Shown: piece after piece, positions 27,167 to 36,951 of the stretch | Numbering within the stretch: the stretch's first letter is position 1 | Layout: each line of letters starts with the position of its first letter | NCBI GenBank assembly: GCA_016124195.1 | Contig: WGOE01000002.1 | Span: forward strand, 434,001-498,000 | DNA length: 64,000 bases | Direction of reading: 5' to 3' | Source: a bacterium | GTDB taxonomy: Bacteria > Pseudomonadota > Alphaproteobacteria > Rhodobacterales > Rhodobacteraceae | Notes under the pieces: generated by a model | The model's database searches: none | What the model saw: only the letters and a program-made list of their open reading frames with translations | What the model was told of the DNA's origin: nothing | Program-made: the position numbers and the translations under genes

Positions 27167-28252
27167 ATGTACGATGCGATCCGTCCGCAGCCCGGGATCC
27201 TGGACATAGCACTCTACGAAGGCGGCAAGGCCGCCGTCGCCGGGGTCAGCAATGTCGTCAAGCTGTCGTCGAACGAAAATCCGTTCGGCCCCTGCGACCG
27301 CGCCAAGGAGGCGTTCCAGCGCTCGGTCCACCAGATCCACCGCTACCCCTCGACCGACCATGCCGCATTGCGCCATGCGATTGCCGATGTGCATGGGCTC
27401 GATCCGGCGCGGGTGATCTGCGGCGTCGGCTCGGACGAGATCATCCATTTTCTCTGCCAGGCCTATGCCGGGCCGAAGGACGAGGTGGTCTATACCGAAC
27501 ATGGCTTCCTCATGTACCGCATCTCGGCCATGGCGGCGGGCGCCACGCCGGTCGAGGTGGCCGAACGCGAACGCACCACCGATGTCGATGCCATCCTGCG
27601 CGCCTGCAACCGGCGCACGCGGCTGGTCTTCCTCGCCAATCCCAACAACCCGACCGGCACGATGATCTCGGCGGCCGAGGTCGAGCGTCTGGCCGCGGGT
27701 CTGCCGTCTCAGGCCATTCTGGTGCTGGACGGCGCTTATGCCGAGTTCGTCGAGGGCTATGACGGCGGCGCCGCGCTGGTCGAGCGGCGCGAGAATGTGG
27801 TGATGACGCGGACCTTTTCGAAGATCTATGGTCTGGGCGGGCTGCGCGTCGGCTGGGGCTATGGTCCGAAGGCTATCATCGACGTGTTGAACCGGATCCG
27901 CGGGCCCTTCAACCTGTCGAACACGCAGCTGGACGTGGCCGAGGCCGCGGTGCGCGATCAGGATTACGTCAACCGCTGCCGGACCGAGAATGCCCGGATG
28001 CGCACCTGGCTCGCCCTGGCTCTGGGGGAATTGGGCGTGCCCTCTGACACCTCGATGGCCAATTTCATCCTCGCCCGTTTTGCCAGCCCCGAAGAGGCCG
28101 AGGCCTGCGATCTGTTCCTGCAGGCGCAGGGCCTGATCGTGCGGCGCGTCGCCAGCTACAAGCTGCCGCACTGCCTGCGCATCACGATCGGGGACGAGGC
28201 CAGCTGCCGGCGCATCGCCCATGCCATCGCGCAATTCAAGGGCATGAAATGA
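27167..28252 (+). CDS. hisC: Histidinol-phosphate aminotransferase (HisC; probably also aromatic)
   Basis: This fold-type I PLP enzyme of 361 residues shows the class signatures [20 protein letters not shown] and [17 protein letters not shown], where the lysine of SKIYG forms the Schiff base. It transaminates imidazole-acetol phosphate in histidine synthesis. Its overlap (ATGA) with a prephenate/arogenate dehydrogenase gene suggests it also serves tyrosine/phenylalanine synthesis, as in related bacteria. I prefer ATG 27167, which has TTGGAGG just upstream, over the TTG at 27155. Confidence 0.92.
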   Translation: MYDAIRPQPGILDIALYEGGKAAVAGVSNVVKLSSNENPFGPCDRAKEAFQRSVHQIHRYPSTDHAALRHAIADVHGLDPARVICGVGSDEIIHFLCQAYAGPKDEVVYTEHGFLMYRISAMAAGATPVEVAERERTTDVDAILRACNRRTRLVFLANPNNPTGTMISAAEVERLAAGLPSQAILVLDGAYAEFVEGYDGGAALVERRENVVMTRTFSKIYGLGGLRVGWGYGPKAIIDVLNRIRGPFNLSNTQLDVAEAAVRDQDYVNRCRTENARMRTWLALALGELGVPSDTSMANFILARFASPEEAEACDLFLQAQGLIVRRVASYKLPHCLRITIGDEASCRRIAHAIAQFKGMK

Positions 28253-29193
28253 CCAAGGTCGAAAGTCGGGTGATCTACAACCGGGTGGCGCTGATCGGAC
28301 TGGGGTTGATCGCCTCGTCCATGGCGCTTGCGATGCGGGCGCAGGGGTTGGCCGGCGAGATCGTGGGCCACGCCAAATCGGCCGAAACCCGCGCGGTGGC
28401 GCTGGAACTGGGCCTGTGTGACCGGGTCTGTGCCACGGCGGCAGAGGCGGTTGCCGGTGCCGATCTGGTCGTTCTGGCCGTGCCGGTCGGCGCGATGGAG
28501 GCGATTGCGGCCGAGATCGGCCCGCATCTGGCCCCGGGCGCCACGGTGACGGATGTGGGTTCGGTCAAGCAGGCGGTGATCGCCGCCGTCGCACCCCATG
28601 TCCCGGCTGGCGTTCACTTCATTCCAGGCCACCCGATGGCGGGCACCGAATATTCGGGGCCGCGCGCCGGGTTTGCCACATTGTACCAGAACCGCTGGTG
28701 GCTTCTGACCCCCGATGCCGCGACCGATGCCGCGGCGCTGGCCCGCCTGCGCAGCCTGCTTGAGGCGATCGGCGCCAAGGTCGATACGATGGATGCCGCC
28801 CACCACGACCTCGTGCTGGCCGTGGTCAGCCACACGCCGCACCTGATTGCCTATACGATGGTGGGCGTGGCCGACCATCTGGCGCAGGTGTCGAACTCCG
28901 AGGTCATCCAGTATTCCGCCACCGGCTTTCGTGACTTCACCCGGATCGCCGCCTCGGACCCGACCATGTGGCGCGATGTCTTCCTGACCAACAAGGACGC
29001 GGTTCTGGACATCCTCGGCCGCTTTGCCGAAGAGCTTTTCGTGCTGCAACGCGCGATCCGCATGGGCGATGGCGAACACCTCTTCGACTATTTCACGCGG
29101 ACCCGGGCCATCCGGCGCGGCATCATCGAGGCCGGCCAGGACACCTCCGCCCCCGATTTCGGCCGGGGTGCGGCATCCAAGGCCGGGCGCTGA
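28249..29193 (+). CDS. Prephenate/arogenate dehydrogenase family protein
   Basis: The 314-residue NAD(P)-dependent enzyme oxidatively decarboxylates prephenate or arogenate on the way to tyrosine. It has a Rossmann motif [14 protein letters not shown] near the N-terminus, the substrate-site [11 protein letters not shown] and the helical-domain [18 protein letters not shown]. It is translationally coupled to hisC by a four-base overlap. No ACT domain for feedback control is seen. Confidence 0.93.
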   Translation: MTKVESRVIYNRVALIGLGLIASSMALAMRAQGLAGEIVGHAKSAETRAVALELGLCDRVCATAAEAVAGADLVVLAVPVGAMEAIAAEIGPHLAPGATVTDVGSVKQAVIAAVAPHVPAGVHFIPGHPMAGTEYSGPRAGFATLYQNRWWLLTPDAATDAAALARLRSLLEAIGAKVDTMDAAHHDLVLAVVSHTPHLIAYTMVGVADHLAQVSNSEVIQYSATGFRDFTRIAASDPTMWRDVFLTNKDAVLDILGRFAEELFVLQRAIRMGDGEHLFDYFTRTRAIRRGIIEAGQDTSAPDFGRGAASKAGR

Positions 29194-29194
29194 G

Positions 29195-29977
29195 GTGCGC
29201 CTCGTGCAGGCCGCAGCGCTGGTCGTGCTGAGCGCGGGCCTCGCACGGGCCGAGGACGACCTGTCGCGCTTTCGCCCCATGCCGCGCCCGTCCCAGACGG
29301 CGGATGCGCCGGGGCCGATGATCCGCCCCCAGCCGCGCCCGACAGAGCTTGCGCCGGCACCAGAGATCGCGGCATTGGACGACATGCCCAAGATCCGCCC
29401 CATGCCACGGCCGCAAATCGTAGCGGTCCAGCCGGTCATCGCGGCGCCCGCGCCGCAAGGCAAGCCGCAGGCGCCGGTCAAGGGGGCCTTGTGCCAGCGC
29501 GCCGACCTCAGGGGCAAGGTCCTGCCGCCGATCGAGTCGTCCTTTCCCGGCTGCAGCGTGCCCGATGCGGTTCTGGTCTCGCAAGTGGCCGGGGTCCGGC
29601 TGAGCCCGCCCGCCACGATCAACTGCGAAGAGGCGGTGGCCCTGTCGAACTGGGTGAGCAAGGGCCTGCAGCCCGCCTTCAGCAACTCCATCGTCGCGCT
29701 GAACGTGGTGGACAGCTACGCCTGCCGGCCGCGCAACAATGTGCGGGGCGCGCAGACCTCGGTGCATGGGCTCGGGCAGGCCATTGATATATCCGGCTTT
29801 GTCACGAAGTCGGGCCGCACCTATACCGTGGCGCAGAACTACAACGCCCAGATCCGGGCCGCCCAGAAGGCCGGTTGCGGCACGTTCCACACCATTCTGG
29901 GCCCGGGCTCGGACGGCTACCACGAAAACCACATCCATTTCGACGTGGCCCATCACCACGGCGATTACTGTCACTGA
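29195..29977 (+). CDS. Extensin-like, probably metal-dependent, secreted protein
   Basis: The 260-residue precursor has a signal peptide (VQAAALVVLSAGLARAED), a Pro/Arg-rich linker with repeated RPMPRP/RPQPRP units (about residues 25-95) and a C-terminal extensin-like domain. That domain holds VHGLGQAIDISG and HENHIHFDV, the His/Asp pattern of D,D-peptidase-like metal sites, plus paired cysteines. It probably acts on cell-wall peptides in the periplasm. GTG 29195 starts one base after the dehydrogenase stop. The end overlaps the convergent DUF2125 gene by seven bases. Confidence 0.82.
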   Translation: MRLVQAAALVVLSAGLARAEDDLSRFRPMPRPSQTADAPGPMIRPQPRPTELAPAPEIAALDDMPKIRPMPRPQIVAVQPVIAAPAPQGKPQAPVKGALCQRADLRGKVLPPIESSFPGCSVPDAVLVSQVAGVRLSPPATINCEEAVALSNWVSKGLQPAFSNSIVALNVVDSYACRPRNNVRGAQTSVHGLGQAIDISGFVTKSGRTYTVAQNYNAQIRAAQKAGCGTFHTILGPGSDGYHENHIHFDVAHHHGDYCH

Positions 29978-30966
29978 GCCTGCACCAGCCGCGGCGCAGG
30001 CCCCAGCGGCAGGGGGCCGAGGCTCATGTAGCCGTCCTTGAAGGTCAAGGGCAGGTTCAGCACCGTGGGGTCGCCGCCAGAGGCCGCCAGAAACTCCAGC
30101 CCGCGCAGCACGGTCACGCGGTTGGCCGGCGGCACGAGGCCAAGTGCCACAACGACATCGGGCACCTTGCGCCAACCCTTGAGGCTGAGGTCGATCTTGC
30201 CCTCGGCCAGTCCCTGCGCATCGGGCTTGACCTGCCCTTCGCCCGTCAGCTCAAGGGCGCCCCAAACCATATGCAGCGCCGCAATGCCGGCCGCCACAAC
30301 ATCGGGGTTGGTCATGGCCAGATCCAGCGGCTGCGACAGGGTGACATGCGCATCCAGATGCACCAGCGCAATGGTGCCGCCCAGATCGGTGCCGGCCGCA
30401 AGGGCCGCAGGAAGCGCGAGGTTGGTCAGATCCGCGCCGAGCCGCAGGGTGTTCTTGCGCGTCGGGTCGTTTTCGGCCGCCAGCACCGCCTTTTCGGCCC
30501 CCGCCGTCCAGTTCGCATCCGAGGTCAGGTTCACCCCCTCGCCCTCGACAATCGCGCGGGTGAAGCCAAAGGTCAGTGCGGGCTGCATCAGAAGGCTGGC
30601 CATCAACCGGCTTGAGGCGATGGTGACCTTCTGCCCGTCGGGCAGGTCGGCCTCTTGCGTGTGGGGCAGGGCGGCGATCAGATGCCAGGGCTTCCAGGTC
30701 ATGGCCAGGACCTGCGCGAAGGGCGCCTTCCAGCCCCAGCCGCTGGCCGGATCGGCCAGATGCAGGCCCGAGACTGTCAGGTCGAACCGGTCGGCAAAGC
30801 CCGCGACCGAAACGCCCGAGGTCTCGGCCACAAGGCCCGCGGCGCTTTCATTGGCAAACCAGGCCCGCACATTGCTTTCGATGGCCCGCGCGCCCACGAA
30901 CCAATAGCCGCCCCAGAGCACCCCAAGCCCAAGACAGACCCACAGGATGTACCGCATCGAGCGCAT
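29971..30966 (-). CDS. DUF2125 domain protein
   Basis: This 331-residue protein has one N-terminal membrane helix (YILWVCLGLGVLWGGYWFVG) and a large periplasmic part rich in beta strands, the architecture of DUF2125 proteins conserved in alphaproteobacteria. Function is unknown. ATG 30957 (MRYILW) is an alternative start three codons downstream. It is convergent with the extensin-like gene. Confidence 0.85.
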   Translation of the reverse strand: MRSMRYILWVCLGLGVLWGGYWFVGARAIESNVRAWFANESAAGLVAETSGVSVAGFADRFDLTVSGLHLADPASGWGWKAPFAQVLAMTWKPWHLIAALPHTQEADLPDGQKVTIASSRLMASLLMQPALTFGFTRAIVEGEGVNLTSDANWTAGAEKAVLAAENDPTRKNTLRLGADLTNLALPAALAAGTDLGGTIALVHLDAHVTLSQPLDLAMTNPDVVAAGIAALHMVWGALELTGEGQVKPDAQGLAEGKIDLSLKGWRKVPDVVVALGLVPPANRVTVLRGLEFLAASGGDPTVLNLPLTFKDGYMSLGPLPLGPAPRLVQAQ

Positions 30967-31032
30967 GGCGATCTGCCCCTTTTCCTTTGCCGCCCGGGAT
31001 GCTTACAAGGAGCACGCAGAAAGGGCCAGTTG

Positions 31033-31569
31033 ATGTCGGATGCGCTTTGGGTCTTTGGCTATGGGTCGCTGATCTGGCACCCCGGATTTCCTGTCGCCGA
31101 ACAGGTGGTGGCGCGGGCGGCGGGCTGGCACCGCAGCTTCTGCATGCGATCCATCCACCATCGCGGCACGCCAGAGCGGATGGGCCTCGTCCTCGCGCTG
31201 GATTGGGCGGAGGGTGCGTATTGCGACGGCGTGGCCTTTCGCGTCACCCCCGGGGCCGAGGAGGAAACGCTGGCGGCCCTGCGCGAACGCGAATTGATCT
31301 CTTCGGCCTATCTGGAAAAGTGGCTGGCCCTGCATGCGCAGGACGGGCGCGATCTGACCGCGCTGGCCTATGTGATCGACCCCGACCATGTGCAATATTG
31401 CGGCGGCCTGCCGCTTGAGGAACAGGCCGCGATCATCGCCGCGGCGGTGGGAGGGCGGGGTCCCAACCGCGACTACCTTTATGCCACCGCCCGCCATCTG
31501 GCCGACCTCGACATCGCCGACCCCGACCTTGACCGTCTTGTCACAATGGTTCGCGAAATCAGCGGCTAA
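31033..31569 (+). CDS. Gamma-glutamylcyclotransferase, ChaC-like
   Basis: The 178-residue protein opens with VFGYGSLIWHPGF, the nucleotide-like YGSL motif of the gamma-glutamylcyclotransferase fold, and has a conserved acid region (LRERELISSAYLEKWL) where ChaC enzymes place the catalytic glutamate. It would release 5-oxoproline from glutathione or gamma-glutamyl peptides in the cytoplasm. It is divergent from the DUF2125 gene, with 66 bp between. Confidence 0.9.
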   Translation: MSDALWVFGYGSLIWHPGFPVAEQVVARAAGWHRSFCMRSIHHRGTPERMGLVLALDWAEGAYCDGVAFRVTPGAEEETLAALRERELISSAYLEKWLALHAQDGRDLTALAYVIDPDHVQYCGGLPLEEQAAIIAAAVGGRGPNRDYLYATARHLADLDIADPDLDRLVTMVREISG

Positions 31570-31643
31570 GCCGCTTTCTCTTGGCAGGCAGGGATTGACT
31601 GCTATTGTTGCGCCATAACAGCCAAACCGAGCTGAAAGCAGGC

Positions 31644-32819
31644 ATGACGCAACACGACACCGCCCCGATTTCCTTCACCCAGCCCTTCCGGCAGGTGATC
31701 GCCATGCTGATCGCCTGCGGGCTGGTGACGGGCGGCGTCTGGTTCATCAAATTGCAGGTCCTGCACATCCTGCAGACCAATCCCTACCTCAACGCCTTCA
31801 TCATCGGCGTGTTCACCTTGGGGATCCTGACCTGTTTCTGGCAGGTGCTGACGCTGATCCAGTCGGTGCGCTGGATCGAGAATTTCGCCAATGACGTGCC
31901 GGGCACCGATGACGCCCATCCGCCGCGGCTTCTGGCGCCCCTGGCCGCCTTGCTGAGGTCGCGCGAATCCAAGCGCCAGATCACCTCGGCCAATGCCCAT
32001 TCGATCCTGGATTCGGTGGCCACCCGGATCGACGAGGCGCGCGACATCACGCGCTATCTGACCAACCTCTTGATCTTTCTGGGCCTTCTGGGCACGTTCT
32101 ACGGCCTTGCCACCACGATCCCGGCCATTGTCGAGACGATCAAGAACCTGGCGCCGCAGGCGGGCGAAACCGGGGTCGAGATTTTCTCGAAGCTGATGGC
32201 GGGGCTGCAAGAACAGTTGGGCGGCATGAGCACGGCCTTCAGTTCGTCCCTGATGGGGCTGGCGGGCTCGCTGGTCGTGGGCTTGCTGGAACTGTTCGCC
32301 AGCCACGGCCAGAACCGGTTTTACCGCGAGTTGGAGGAATGGGTTTCCTCGATCACCCGGCTTGGCTTTGCCGGCGGCGAGGGCGAGACGGCCGATCAGG
32401 GCGTGCTCGTGCAGTTGCTGGACCATATGGCCGGCCAGATCGAGGTGCTGCAGGCGATCTATTCCCAGGCCGAGGCGAACCGCGCGCAAAGCGAAGACAA
32501 GGTGGGCGAACTTGCCGCGGCGATCCGGCGCCTGTCCAAGGGGATGGAGGCCGAGAAGGGCCAGGTCGCGGCGCTCGACCGGATCGCTGCGGGCCAGGAA
32601 AAGATACTCGCCGCGCTGACCACCACCGAAGGCGGCGCGCAGGGCTACACCGATGCCGAAAGCCGGATGCGGCTGCGGTCGATCGACGTGCAACTGCTGC
32701 GCATCCTTGAAGAAATCTCGGCCGGGCGCCAGGAAAGCATCGCGGATCTGCGCGGCGATCTGACTGCCCTGACGACGGCGATCCGCGCGCTGTCGCGCGG
32801 CACGGTCGGGCGGGGCTGA
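31644..32819 (+). CDS. MotA/TolQ/ExbB-type proton-channel subunit
   Basis: The 391-residue inner-membrane protein has two early helices (VIAMLIACGLVTGGVWFI and AFIIGVFTLGILTCFW), a third near LTNLLIFLGLLGTFYGLA and a fourth around FSSSLMGLAGSLVVGLLEL, the MotA/TolQ/ExbB channel core. A long helical cytoplasmic tail of about 150 residues follows. ATG 31644 is preferred over the TTG at 31605. It is three bases from an OmpA-type partner gene, so the pair forms a stator-like unit. Confidence 0.85.
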   Translation: MTQHDTAPISFTQPFRQVIAMLIACGLVTGGVWFIKLQVLHILQTNPYLNAFIIGVFTLGILTCFWQVLTLIQSVRWIENFANDVPGTDDAHPPRLLAPLAALLRSRESKRQITSANAHSILDSVATRIDEARDITRYLTNLLIFLGLLGTFYGLATTIPAIVETIKNLAPQAGETGVEIFSKLMAGLQEQLGGMSTAFSSSLMGLAGSLVVGLLELFASHGQNRFYRELEEWVSSITRLGFAGGEGETADQGVLVQLLDHMAGQIEVLQAIYSQAEANRAQSEDKVGELAAAIRRLSKGMEAEKGQVAALDRIAAGQEKILAALTTTEGGAQGYTDAESRMRLRSIDVQLLRILEEISAGRQESIADLRGDLTALTTAIRALSRGTVGRG

Positions 32820-32822
32820 GCC

Positions 32823-34460
32823 ATGGGCCTCAGCCGCCGCCGCCGCGAGGGAGCAAACATCTGGGCGGGCTTTGTCGACGCCGTCACGACCTTGCTGATG
32901 GTGTTGATGTTCGTACTGACCATCCTGACCGTGGCGCAATCGGTGCTGCGCGACACGATCACCACGCAAAGCACGGAATTGAGCCAGTTGAACGCGCAGG
33001 TGGCCCAACTGGCCGATGCGCTGGGGTTGGAAAAGGCCAAGGCCTCGGACCTGGCCAATCAGGTCGGCACCTTGCAAAGCAGCCTTGCGGCGGCCAACAC
33101 CAAGGACCAAAAGCAGACGGCGCTGATTGCGAGCCTGTCCTCGCAGTTGACCTCGACCCAGGGGCAGCTGGCCGACTCGCAAGGCCGGATCGCCAGTTTC
33201 GAGGCGCAGGTCGCGAGCCTTCTGGCGCAAAGTGCGGCGCAAAAGGGCCAGATCGGCGCTTTGACGGCCTCGGTCTCGGACCTGCAGGCTGCACAAAGCA
33301 AGCTGATCTCCGACAAGGAGGCGATGGATCTGGCACTGGCCAAGGCGCGCGACGAGGTCAATGCCAATGCGGAAACCGCCCGCTTGGCCGCCGCCCGCCG
33401 CGACGCGCTGGAGGCGCTGATCGCCGACCTCAAGCGCCAGGCCGCCGACAAGGACAGCACGATTGCCAGTGTGCAGGGCCAGGCCGCGACCTTGCAGACC
33501 CAACTCTCGGATGCCGAAAAGCAGCAGCTGGCCGATGCCGCCGCCGCCGAGGCGCTGCGTGAAAAGCTCAAGAATTCCGATGCGGAACTGACGGCGATGA
33601 CGCTGGCTCTGGAAGAACAGCGCAAGAAGGCCGAAGAGACGCTGACGCTGCTCGCCGCCGCCGATGCCGCCAAGGCCGCGCAGACCAATGGCGAAAACGC
33701 CAAGGATGCAGCCCTCGCCGAGGCGCAGAAGATCCTGTCGCAGAAGGATCAGCAGCTTGCCGAACAGGCGCGCAATGTGGCGCTGCTGAACCAGCAGCTG
33801 ATCGCTTTGCGCACGCAGCTGGGCGAATTGCAGGGAATGCTGGACGCCTCGGCCGCCAAGGACAGCGCCAACAATGTGCAGATCGAGGCGCTTGGCGGCA
33901 AGCTGAACGCAGCCTTGGCGCAGGTCGCCGCCGAACAGAAACGCCGCGCCGAGCTTGAGGCCGCCGAGGCCGATCGGCTCAAGGCGGAAAATCAGGACCT
34001 GTCAAAGTATCGGTCTGAATTCTTTGGCGAACTGTCGAAGCTGCTGGCGGGGCAGCCCGGCGTGCGCGTGGTGGGCGACCGCTTCGTGTTCTCTTCGGAA
34101 GTGCTGTTCAAGCCGGGTGCCGCCGATCTGGCGCCGGAGGGGCAGGCGCAGATCGCCTCGGTGGTGGCGACGCTCAAGCAGGTGGTGCCGCAGATCCCGC
34201 CCTCGATCAACTGGATCATCCGGGTCGATGGCCATACCGATGACACGCAACTGTCCGGCACCGGCCAGTATCGCGACAACTGGGAGTTGAGCCAAGCCCG
34301 GGCGCTTTCGGTCGTGCGCTACATGACGGATGTGCTGGGCTTCCCGCCCGAACGGCTGGCTGCGGCGGGGTTCGGGCAATATCAGCCGGTCGCAGCGGGC
34401 GATACGCCGGAGGCCCGCGCGCAGAACCGTCGGATCGAGTTGAAGCTGACCGAACGCTAG
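32823..34460 (+). CDS. MotB/OmpA-type peptidoglycan-binding protein with long coiled coil
   Basis: At 545 residues it has one N-terminal helix (FVDAVTTLLMVLMFVLTILTV), about 350 residues of Ala/Gln/Lys-rich coiled coil, and a C-terminal OmpA domain (IRVDGHTDDTQLSGTGQYRDN, LSQARALSVVRYM, AQNRRIELKL) that binds peptidoglycan. The coiled coil is far longer than that of MotB. It should assemble with the upstream channel subunit and span the periplasm. No flagellar, Tol or Zorya effector genes are nearby. Confidence 0.88.
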   Translation: MGLSRRRREGANIWAGFVDAVTTLLMVLMFVLTILTVAQSVLRDTITTQSTELSQLNAQVAQLADALGLEKAKASDLANQVGTLQSSLAAANTKDQKQTALIASLSSQLTSTQGQLADSQGRIASFEAQVASLLAQSAAQKGQIGALTASVSDLQAAQSKLISDKEAMDLALAKARDEVNANAETARLAAARRDALEALIADLKRQAADKDSTIASVQGQAATLQTQLSDAEKQQLADAAAAEALREKLKNSDAELTAMTLALEEQRKKAEETLTLLAAADAAKAAQTNGENAKDAALAEAQKILSQKDQQLAEQARNVALLNQQLIALRTQLGELQGMLDASAAKDSANNVQIEALGGKLNAALAQVAAEQKRRAELEAAEADRLKAENQDLSKYRSEFFGELSKLLAGQPGVRVVGDRFVFSSEVLFKPGAADLAPEGQAQIASVVATLKQVVPQIPPSINWIIRVDGHTDDTQLSGTGQYRDNWELSQARALSVVRYMTDVLGFPPERLAAAGFGQYQPVAAGDTPEARAQNRRIELKLTER

Positions 34461-34472
34461 GCTGCGCGGCAG

Positions 34473-34497
34473 GTGCGGGAGTTTCACACTCCCGCAC
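34473..34497. terminator. Bidirectional hairpin between the stator pair and lpd
   Basis: GTGCGGGAGT (34473-34482) and ACTCCCGCAC (34488-34497) form a perfect 10-bp stem with loop TTCAC. It lies between convergent gene ends and has no clear T-run. The loop is identical to that of the hairpin at 44560-44580. Confidence 0.65.
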
Positions 34498-34530
34498 CCG
34501 CGTTAAGGTAGTTCCGCCTGGATGAAGCGA

Positions 34531-35907
34531 TCAGGCGTGGATGGCGCCGTCCCCGCAGGCGAGCGCGGCTTCACGGACGGCCTCGCTATAGGTGGGGTGC
34601 GCGTGGCAGGTGAGCGCGAGATCCTGAGCCGAGGCGCCAAATTCCATCGCGACGCAGACCTCGTGGATCAGATCGCCGGCGCCCGGGCCGATGATATGGG
34701 CGCCAAGGATCCGGTCGGTTGCCGCATCGGCGAGGATCTTGACGAAGCCTTCGGCCTGAAAGACGGCCTTGGCGCGGGCATTGCCCATGAAGGGGAACTT
34801 GCCGGCCTTGTAAGCGCGGCCCTGTTCCTTGAGTTGCTCTTCGGTGGCGCCGACGCTGGCGACCTCGGGTGTCGTGTAGATCACGCCCGGGATGACGTTG
34901 TAATTGACATGGCCATGCTTGCCCGCGACGATCTCGGCCACGGCCATGCCCTCATCCTCGGCCTTGTGGGCCAGCATCGGGCCGGCCACGGCGTCACCGA
35001 TGGCATAGAGGCCCTTGATATTGGTGGCATAATGCGCATCCGTCTTGATCGTGCCGCGCGGCCCCATCTCGACCCCCAGGGCCTCGAGCCCGAGGCCGGC
35101 GGTATAGGGCCTGCGGCCTGTCGCCACCAGGACCACGTCCGAGGTCAGGCTGACCTCGCTGTCGTCCTTGCGCAGCTTGTAGCGCGTGGTGGTGCCGTCG
35201 ACCCCCTGCACCGCGGCGCCGAGGATGAACTTGAGCCCCTGTTTGGTCAGGATGCGCTGGAAGGTCTTTTGCACCTCGGCATCCATGCCGGGGGTGATGG
35301 CGTCGAGGTATTCGATCACGGTGACCTTGGTGCCAAGACGGGCATAGACCGAGCCGAGTTCCAGCCCGATCACGCCGGCGCCGATCACGGTCATGGTCTG
35401 CGGGATCGCGGGCAGGGCCAGCGCGCCGGTAGAGGTGACGACATTCACCTCGTCCACCGTCACGCCGGGCAGCGAGGACGGCTCGGAACCCGTTGCAATG
35501 ATGATGTTTTTGGCCGCGTGGACCTCGTCTGCGACCTTGACCTGGCCGGGGGCGGGGATGCTGCCCCAGCCTTTCAGCCAGGTGATCTTGTTCTTCTTGA
35601 ACAGGAACTCGATCCCCTTGGTGTTGCCGTTCACCACGTCTTGCTTGTAGGCCAGCATCCTGAGCCAGTCGACGGTGGGCGAAGCCCCCATCAGGCCCAT
35701 TTTCTCAAAGTTCTCATGGACTTCGTGCAGCTGGTGCGTGGCGTTCAACAGCGCCTTGGAGGGGATGCAGCCGATGTTGAGGCAGGTCCCGCCGAGGGTG
35801 TCGCGGCCTTCGACCACGGCGGTTTTCAGCCCCAGTTGGGCGGCGCGGATGGCGCAGACATAGCCGCCGGGGCCGGCGCCGATCACGATCACATCATACT
35901 CTGCCAT
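34531..35907 (-). CDS. lpd: Dihydrolipoyl dehydrogenase (E3 of the 2-oxoglutarate dehydrogenase complex)
   Basis: This 458-residue FAD/NAD enzyme reoxidises the dihydrolipoyl group of SucB. The FAD motif [16 protein letters not shown], the redox cysteines in [15 protein letters not shown] (about residues 38-52), the NAD motif [15 protein letters not shown] and the C-terminal [10 protein letters not shown] active-site base are all present. It ends the minus-strand run sucC-sucD-sucA-sucB. Its 5' leader contains a purine-rich GAAGAC repeat. Confidence 0.97.
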   Translation of the reverse strand: MAEYDVIVIGAGPGGYVCAIRAAQLGLKTAVVEGRDTLGGTCLNIGCIPSKALLNATHQLHEVHENFEKMGLMGASPTVDWLRMLAYKQDVVNGNTKGIEFLFKKNKITWLKGWGSIPAPGQVKVADEVHAAKNIIIATGSEPSSLPGVTVDEVNVVTSTGALALPAIPQTMTVIGAGVIGLELGSVYARLGTKVTVIEYLDAITPGMDAEVQKTFQRILTKQGLKFILGAAVQGVDGTTTRYKLRKDDSEVSLTSDVVLVATGRRPYTAGLGLEALGVEMGPRGTIKTDAHYATNIKGLYAIGDAVAGPMLAHKAEDEGMAVAEIVAGKHGHVNYNVIPGVIYTTPEVASVGATEEQLKEQGRAYKAGKFPFMGNARAKAVFQAEGFVKILADAATDRILGAHIIGPGAGDLIHEVCVAMEFGASAQDLALTCHAHPTYSEAVREAALACGDGAIHA

Positions 35908-35927
35908 GGTCTTTTCCTTTGAATTTG

Positions 35928-35949
35928 GCGTCTTCTTTCCGTCTTCCTT
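35928..35949 (-). repeat. 22-base GAAGAC-rich repeat, copy in the lpd leader
   Basis: Read on the minus strand this begins AAGGAAGACGG and ends GAAGACGC. The identical 22 bases occur on the plus strand at 61259-61280. Further GAAGAC units flank it on both sides (35951-35957 and 35963-35971). Confidence 0.6.
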
Positions 35950-35976
35950 TTGTCTTCCCTTGAGGAAGACGAAAGG

Positions 35977-36372
35977 TCAGAACAAGGCGGCCAGCAGCAT
36001 CACAAGCGTTGCAAGAAAACCCGCAGACCAGATCACGGAGCGCCAGGGCGCCCAGCCCAGGGCGTAAGCCGGAACATAGAGGATGCGGGCGACGAGGTAG
36101 GTCCAGCCACAGGCGGCGGTCAATCCGCCGGACTGGTGCGAAAGGTTCACCACCAGAACGGCGATGGTGAAAAGGGTCAGGGCCTCGAAATGGTTGGCCA
36201 TCGCGCGTTGCAGGCGGGCAGTGACCCTGGACAGCGGCTGCGGCGGAGGCCGGTCGCGCGGGCTGCTGGTGTAGGCGGGCCCCAGTTCCAGATTGGCCGG
36301 CAGGGCGAAGACCATGTACTGCACGACCTGCACGAGGGCCGCGAGCGTCAGGGCGGTCAGTTCGGGGGTCAT
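35977..36372 (-). CDS. MAPEG family membrane protein
   Basis: The 131-residue protein has four helices (LTALTLAALVQVVQYMVF, FEALTLFTIAVLVVNL, YLVARILYVPAYALG and SVIWSAGFLATLVMLLAALF). YVPAYALG after an Arg is typical of the MAPEG superfamily (membrane-associated glutathione and eicosanoid metabolism). Its ATG at 36372 overlaps the stop of the HXXEE gene. Bacterial members of this type have no assigned substrate. Confidence 0.87.
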   Translation of the reverse strand: MTPELTALTLAALVQVVQYMVFALPANLELGPAYTSSPRDRPPPQPLSRVTARLQRAMANHFEALTLFTIAVLVVNLSHQSGGLTAACGWTYLVARILYVPAYALGWAPWRSVIWSAGFLATLVMLLAALF

Positions 36373-36926
36373 CTTGCGGCCCTCCGGTTCCATGCCACGC
36401 GGGCCAGGATGGCCGCGTGCAGCGCCACGACCAGCAGGATCGCCAGGGCGTGCTGTACCGGGCGGGCCGGCGACAGGACGACCGTCGCCAACCCCAGCGG
36501 CACAAAGAGCACGATCGAGGTCCAGAGCCCCGGATTGGGCCGCCGCAGTGCGATCGCCTGTCCGATATGGGCCAGCGCATTGACCAGAAGGAACCATCCC
36601 GCCGCTGCGCCCCAGCCCGGATCGAGCCGCAAGCTGGCCCAGAGGATTGCGGCCATCACGGCCCAGACCCCCACGACATTGATCCAGAACACATCGGCCT
36701 TGCTCAAGGCCTCGGCAAAGCCGGTGATCTGGCCGACAAAGCGGCGGAAGCGGTCGTCGTCATGTTCCTCGTACTGGTGGATCATGTAGGCGGGCAGGCA
36801 GAGGAAGGCGCAAAGCTGGTCCGCGCCCCATCCCGCCGCCAGGACAGGCGTCAGCGCCAGAAGGACAAGGCCCGCCAGCGTGCCGCCATAGACCCAGTTG
36901 GCCGACAGTCGGTCGAACCTTGCCAT
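36369..36926 (-). CDS. HXXEE domain membrane protein
   Basis: This 185-residue polytopic membrane protein carries the motif HQYEEH (HxxEE) at about residue 49 between its first helices, with later helices ending in ILLVVALHAAILARVAW. The histidine and glutamates could bind metal, but the family is uncharacterised. It lies between sucB and a MAPEG gene and overlaps the latter by four bases, so it is likely in the same transcript. Confidence 0.85.
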   Translation of the reverse strand: MARFDRLSANWVYGGTLAGLVLLALTPVLAAGWGADQLCAFLCLPAYMIHQYEEHDDDRFRRFVGQITGFAEALSKADVFWINVVGVWAVMAAILWASLRLDPGWGAAAGWFLLVNALAHIGQAIALRRPNPGLWTSIVLFVPLGLATVVLSPARPVQHALAILLVVALHAAILARVAWNRRAAR

Positions 36927-36951
36927 GCTGATGCCCCGTGCCCGTCCTGCC

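Noticed and set aside
31644-34460. Zorya anti-phage system
   Set aside because: Only the MotA/OmpA-like pair is present; no ZorC, ZorD or ZorE and no other defence genes nearby.
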